From Chitinophagales bacterium (GTDB lineage: Bacteria; Bacteroidota; Bacteroidia; Chitinophagales; Chitinophagaceae): 37,551 nucleotides of DNA. Location: positions 1-37,551 of the forward strand of contig JAATGJ010000001.1 of assembly GCA_015654695.1 (NCBI GenBank), written 5' to 3'. Shown one piece after another: positions 33,800-37,551 of the stretch (position 1 is the stretch's first letter; every line of letters starts with the position of its first letter). Position numbers and translations under genes: made by a program. The notes under the pieces were generated by a model, which made no database searches, was not told where the DNA came from, and worked only from the letters and a program-made list of their open reading frames with translations.

Positions 33800-36700
33800 T
33801 TAACTCACCACCACCTGCACCTCCAGTTCCGGTTTCGCTTCCAGGTAATGGATCAGGTCCTCATTCATTTCAAACGTATTGGTACCGGTAGTCAGGTTCA
33901 CTTTGAGGTTTTTCTTCGGTTCTGTTAAAATAAAACTAAGAGTCGTTTTACCTCCCCTGAAACTCCGCATATTCTTTTCTACAAAATCAACCATCTCTTT
34001 GCTGATGTCCTGCGGGTGGACTTCTATATTTAATTGCCTTGTCAGGTTCTTCTTTAATGTTTCGGCTAATGACACCTGCTGCACATCAAATTCAAATTCA
34101 TCCTTATTATACCGTTGTTTGAAATAACCGGTTATTAAGACGGTGCTGCCCTGTGGTAAGAAAGGAGATATTTTCAGGTACTTTTCGCTAAAGAGGGGAA
34201 ATTCTGTTTTGCCTGAATAATCTTCGATTATAAAATTACCGTACTTGTTGCCGCTTCTCGCTAATCTATGCTGGGCATCGGCTACCAAACCAAGTATGCG
34301 GAATGTCCTGCCGGGATTGGGATGCATTTTTATCGCTTCCCTGAATTCATTGAAATCAGCGATGGATGTAATACCATAGTGCTTCATTTCAAAACGATAA
34401 TGATCCAGTGGATGACCACTGAGAAACATCCCGGTTACTTCTTTTTCATGATCTATTTGCCTGGTCAACGACCAATGTTCACATTCCGGCAAACGTGGCG
34501 GCGGAATTTCCATCGTGATAGGCAGGTCGCCAAACAATGTGTTGGCAGTAGTGGAATTTTGCGTGGCGATCACCTGTCCGTATTTAATCACTCTTTCCAA
34601 ACCTGTGACTGTTTCGCCTTCGGGCAAATTAAAATATTGTGCACGGTGATGTTCAGGAAAACAATCGAACCCGCCAGCATACGCCAGGCTCTCCAATGTC
34701 TTTTTATTGACCGTTCTTTGATTGATACGTTTGATAAAATCAAAGATGTTGAGATAATGACCACCTTTTACTCTTTCCGCAATGATACTTTCAACAGCCG
34801 CTTCACCTACGCCTTTTAATCCGCCGAGACCAAAACGAATGACACCTGCTTTATTTACCGAAAATCCTTTTAATGATTCATTGATATCCGGTCCAAGTAC
34901 TTTAATGCCCATCCGCTTACACTCTTCCATAAAGAAGGTGATCTTTTCAATACTGCCGGCGTTGTTCAACACAGCCGACATGTATTCACCGGGATAATGC
35001 GTTTTTAAATAGGCGGTTTGATACGCCACATAGGCATAGCAGGTAGAATGCGATTTATTAAAGGCGTATTGTGCGAAGGCTTCCCAGTCAGTCCATATCT
35101 TTTCTAATTTTTCCGCAGGCAAAAATTTATCCGTTGCACCTTTGATGAATTGCGCTTTCATCTTATCCAGTACGGACTTTTGTTTTTTACCCATTGCCTT
35201 ACGCAATACATCCGCATCGCCTTTGCTGAATCCCGCCAGTTTTTGCGCCAGCAACATTACCTGTTCCTGGTAAACAGTAATGCCATAAGTTTCTTCCAGT
35301 ATCTCCGTCATCTCCGGCAGATCATAAGAAATTTGTTCCCTTCCATGTTTGCGGTCAATGTAATTGGGGATATAAGCCATGGGGCCGGGACGGTACAACG
35401 CATTCATCGCAATCAGGTCGCCGAATTTATCCGGTTTTAATTCACGTAAATATTTTTGCATACCGGCGCTTTCAAACTGGAATGTTCCAATGGTAGAAGC
35501 GTGCTGGTACAATTCAAAAGTTTTTTTATCGTCAAGAGGAATGGTATCAATATCAATTTCAATACCGTGGTTTAGTTTGATAAGATTGAGGGCATTTTTG
35601 ATAATGGTCAGCGTCTTCAATCCAAGAAAGTCCATCTTTATTACCCCGGCGTCTTCAATCACGTTTCCTTCTATCTGTGTCAGCCATAAAGGAGATTCTT
35701 TGGAGATCGCGACAGGAATTAATTCTGTAAGGTCTTTAGGTGCGATGATAATACCTGCCGCATGGACGCCTGTATTACGCACAGAACCTTCCAGTCTCTC
35801 TGCCTCATGCAACACTTTGCTAAGCGTAGTATCTTTTTGGCTATAGATCTCCCGGAGTTTTTTTACATTATCCAGGTCATCATTTCCCATACCCTCTTTT
35901 TCTTCCAGTGACTTTTCACCATCTTTTATTTTCATGGGTGCATGCAATACCCTTCTCAATTCTGTTCCGGGACGGTCAGGAACTAATTTCGTTAAGGCCC
36001 TGCTCTCCGGTAGAGGTAAGTCCATTACTCTTGCCACGTCAGCGATACTTGATTTGGCGGCCATCGTACCATACGTGATGATCTGGGCTACCTGGTTCTT
36101 GCCATATTTATCAACCACGTAATCAATTACTTTTTGTCTTCCTTCATCATCAAAGTCCGTATCTATATCGGGCATTGACTTACGGTCAGGATTCAGGAAC
36201 CTTTCAAACAGTAAATTATATTTAAGGGGATCAATATTGGTAATGCCTGTACAAAAGGCCACTACCGAACCAGCAGCCGATCCGCGGCCCGGCCCGATGA
36301 ATACACCAATATCACGGCCTGCTTTAATAAAATCACTTACGATCAAAAAATAACCGGCAAAGCCCATTGTTTTAATAGTAAATAATTCGAAGCGGATGCG
36401 TTCATCAATTTCAGGAGTGATCTCCGTGTATCTTTTTTTCGCACCTTCCCAGGTGATATGCTCCAGGTATTCATCCTGCGAAGAGAATTTTTTAGGTACC
36501 TGGAAAAAGGGGAGAAGTATATCTCTTTTTAAATTCAGCAGGTCAATCTTATCAACGATCTCGTTGGTATTATCTATCGCTTCCGGGAGATCAGGAAACA
36601 ACTTAATCATTTCTTCCGTGGTCTTGAAATAGAACTGATCGTTGTAAAACGCGAAACGCCTGTTCTTCCCGGACACATCCTCCTCATCTGAAAAGTCTTT

Positions 36701-37426
36701 TAGTTTTTCATCGTTAAACTTGGAGTTTGTATTGATGCAGAGTAAGATATCATGCGCCGTATAATCATCCTGGTCAACATAATGTGAATCATTACTCGCA
36801 ATGATCTTTACATTATACTTTTTAGCCAGTTTGACCAATACCTTATTTACTTTATCCTGTTCAGGCATCCCGTGACGCTGCAGCTCCACATAATAATCAT
36901 CCTGGAAAACATTCAACCACCATTTGAATTCATTTTCGCCATCTTCTTCTCCTTTTTTTAAAATGGCTTGTGGTACCGATGCACCGAGACAACAGGTGGT
37001 TGCTATCAATCCCTTATGATGCCGGAGGATAAGTTCTTTGTCAATACGTGGGTATTTACCATACAAACCTTCAATAAAACCCAGCGATGTCAGCTTTATC
37101 AGGTTCTTATATCCCTCTTCATTTTTTGCCAGCAGTATCTGGTGATAGCGTTTATCTTTTAATTCTTTGGTAAACGTTTTCTGGTGCCTTGTCTCCGTAA
37201 CATAAAACTCGCAGCCAACAACGGGTTTTACTTTCAGCTTACCATTTTCATCTTTATATTTATAGGCTTCTGCCACAAATTCAAATGCACCGATCATATT
37301 GCCATGATCGCTGATGGCCAATGCGGGCATTCCATCTTTTATGGCTTTTTTATATAAATTTTGAATAGAAGCGGCTCCGTCAAGGAGAGAGAACTGGGTG
37401 TGTACGTGTAGATGGGAGAATTTCAT
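33800..37426 (-). CDS. dnaE: DNA polymerase III subunit alpha
   Basis: 1208-residue replicative polymerase of the DnaE1 type. The N-terminal PHP domain begins MKFSHLHVHTQFSLLDGAASI and retains metal-ligand-like histidines and LAISDHGNM. The polymerase core carries IGPGRGSAAGS near 380, the catalytic aspartates in MPDIDTDFDDEGR near 418, and the third in IKMDFLGLKTL near 596. A helix-hairpin-helix region (GLGGLKGVGEAAVESI) and a C-terminal OB domain (about 1035-1128, RTFRILGLVADAQHRL...NFIIEDYSGK) follow. No separate exonuclease domain is present, so proofreading would come from another subunit. The frame is open to a TTG at 37432, but that codon lies in the heptamer array; the ATG at 37426 matches the family start. 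The array ends one base from this ATG, so the promoter lies upstream of, or within, the array. Confidence 0.98.
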   Translation of the reverse strand: MKFSHLHVHTQFSLLDGAASIQNLYKKAIKDGMPALAISDHGNMIGAFEFVAEAYKYKDENGKLKVKPVVGCEFYVTETRHQKTFTKELKDKRYHQILLAKNEEGYKNLIKLTSLGFIEGLYGKYPRIDKELILRHHKGLIATTCCLGASVPQAILKKGEEDGENEFKWWLNVFQDDYYVELQRHGMPEQDKVNKVLVKLAKKYNVKIIASNDSHYVDQDDYTAHDILLCINTNSKFNDEKLKDFSDEEDVSGKNRRFAFYNDQFYFKTTEEMIKLFPDLPEAIDNTNEIVDKIDLLNLKRDILLPFFQVPKKFSSQDEYLEHITWEGAKKRYTEITPEIDERIRFELFTIKTMGFAGYFLIVSDFIKAGRDIGVFIGPGRGSAAGSVVAFCTGITNIDPLKYNLLFERFLNPDRKSMPDIDTDFDDEGRQKVIDYVVDKYGKNQVAQIITYGTMAAKSSIADVARVMDLPLPESRALTKLVPDRPGTELRRVLHAPMKIKDGEKSLEEKEGMGNDDLDNVKKLREIYSQKDTTLSKVLHEAERLEGSVRNTGVHAAGIIIAPKDLTELIPVAISKESPLWLTQIEGNVIEDAGVIKMDFLGLKTLTIIKNALNLIKLNHGIEIDIDTIPLDDKKTFELYQHASTIGTFQFESAGMQKYLRELKPDKFGDLIAMNALYRPGPMAYIPNYIDRKHGREQISYDLPEMTEILEETYGITVYQEQVMLLAQKLAGFSKGDADVLRKAMGKKQKSVLDKMKAQFIKGATDKFLPAEKLEKIWTDWEAFAQYAFNKSHSTCYAYVAYQTAYLKTHYPGEYMSAVLNNAGSIEKITFFMEECKRMGIKVLGPDINESLKGFSVNKAGVIRFGLGGLKGVGEAAVESIIAERVKGGHYLNIFDFIKRINQRTVNKKTLESLAYAGGFDCFPEHHRAQYFNLPEGETVTGLERVIKYGQVIATQNSTTANTLFGDLPITMEIPPPRLPECEHWSLTRQIDHEKEVTGMFLSGHPLDHYRFEMKHYGITSIADFNEFREAIKMHPNPGRTFRILGLVADAQHRLARSGNKYGNFIIEDYSGKTEFPLFSEKYLKISPFLPQGSTVLITGYFKQRYNKDEFEFDVQQVSLAETLKKNLTRQLNIEVHPQDISKEMVDFVEKNMRSFRGGKTTLSFILTEPKKNLKVNLTTGTNTFEMNEDLIHYLEAKPELEVQVVVS

Positions 37427-37427
37427 G

Positions 37428-37551
37428 GTCAATAGTCAATAGTCAATAGTCAATAGTCAATAGTCAATAGTCAATAGTCAATAGTCAATAGTCAATAGTC
37501 AATAGTCAATAGTCAATATTCAATAGTCAATAGTCAATAGTCAATAGTCAA
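37428..37551. repeat. Heptamer tandem array, GTCAATA x 17+, abutting dnaE start
   Basis: From 37428 to the window end there are 17 full copies of the 7-base unit GTCAATA and part of an eighteenth. They are identical except for one G-to-T change at 37519, and the array runs off the window, so the true copy number is unknown. On the dnaE strand the unit reads TATTGAC. The array begins two bases upstream of the dnaE ATG, leaving no separate ribosome-binding region. The unit contains stops in every frame on both strands, so it is not coding. Confidence 0.97.

Noticed and set aside
34268-34819. 183-codon plus-strand frame inside dnaE
   Set aside because: Entirely antisense to the well-supported dnaE coding sequence; a shadow frame.

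Overview
The window looks like a chromosomal segment of a Bacteroidota bacterium, most likely of the Chitinophagaceae type. Supporting signs are a periplasmic-propeller LytS-type histidine kinase, a TonB-receptor-like barrel, a metalloprotease with a C-terminal type IX secretion sorting domain, an HU-CCDC81-like membrane protein, the futalosine menaquinone enzyme MqnE, and promoters of the TTTG-N19/20-TAnnTTTG class. The family-level placement is inferred from gene content alone. No prophage, transposase or CRISPR array is visible. Most of the window is housekeeping or surface-related, with three stretches of more accessory character.

Layout. 1-2893: a LytTR-type response regulator (only its first codons are inside the window) and its sensor kinase. 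3041-9378: a cell-surface glycan block with a methyltransferase-fold protein, two GT2 glycosyltransferases, a YfhO-like membrane protein and a GT4-like glycosyltransferase. 9417-11899: a small membrane protein overlapping a YhhQ-type queuosine-precursor transporter, then a corA-nudix pair on the other strand. 11931-11993: a heptamer tandem array at the corA promoter. 12068-13869: a translationally coupled nucleoside phosphorylase-dapF pair, divergent from tRNA-Cys(GCA) and its terminator. 14138-21289: an outer-membrane barrel receptor and a 1444-residue secreted protein (LamG, six Ig-like repeats, FnIII, alpha-toroid). 21588-23945: a DUF985 cupin, an HU-CCDC81/SPOR-like membrane protein, a small membrane protein and an FKBP isomerase. 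24031-26674: convergent L-serine ammonia-lyase and mqnE. 26768-30724: secreted M43 metalloprotease. 30974-32233: nucleoside-type MFS permease. 32436-33242: a DUF6934-like gene plus an unlisted 52-residue basic ORF, bracketed by two nearly identical terminators. 33263-37426: thioredoxin and dnaE, with a second heptamer array abutting the dnaE start codon.

How genes work together. The kinase and regulator form a classic two-component pair. The glycan block probably modifies or assembles surface polysaccharide. The phosphorylase and dapF share a promoter and a 4-base overlap. The barrel receptor, the toroid protein and the metalloprotease are envelope or secreted proteins for handling macromolecules, but they do not form a SusC/SusD locus. 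The points most worth following up are the two AGTC-containing heptamer arrays at gene starts, the terminator-bracketed DUF6934 cassette, and the A-B-C/A-B-C duplication inside the Ig-repeat protein.
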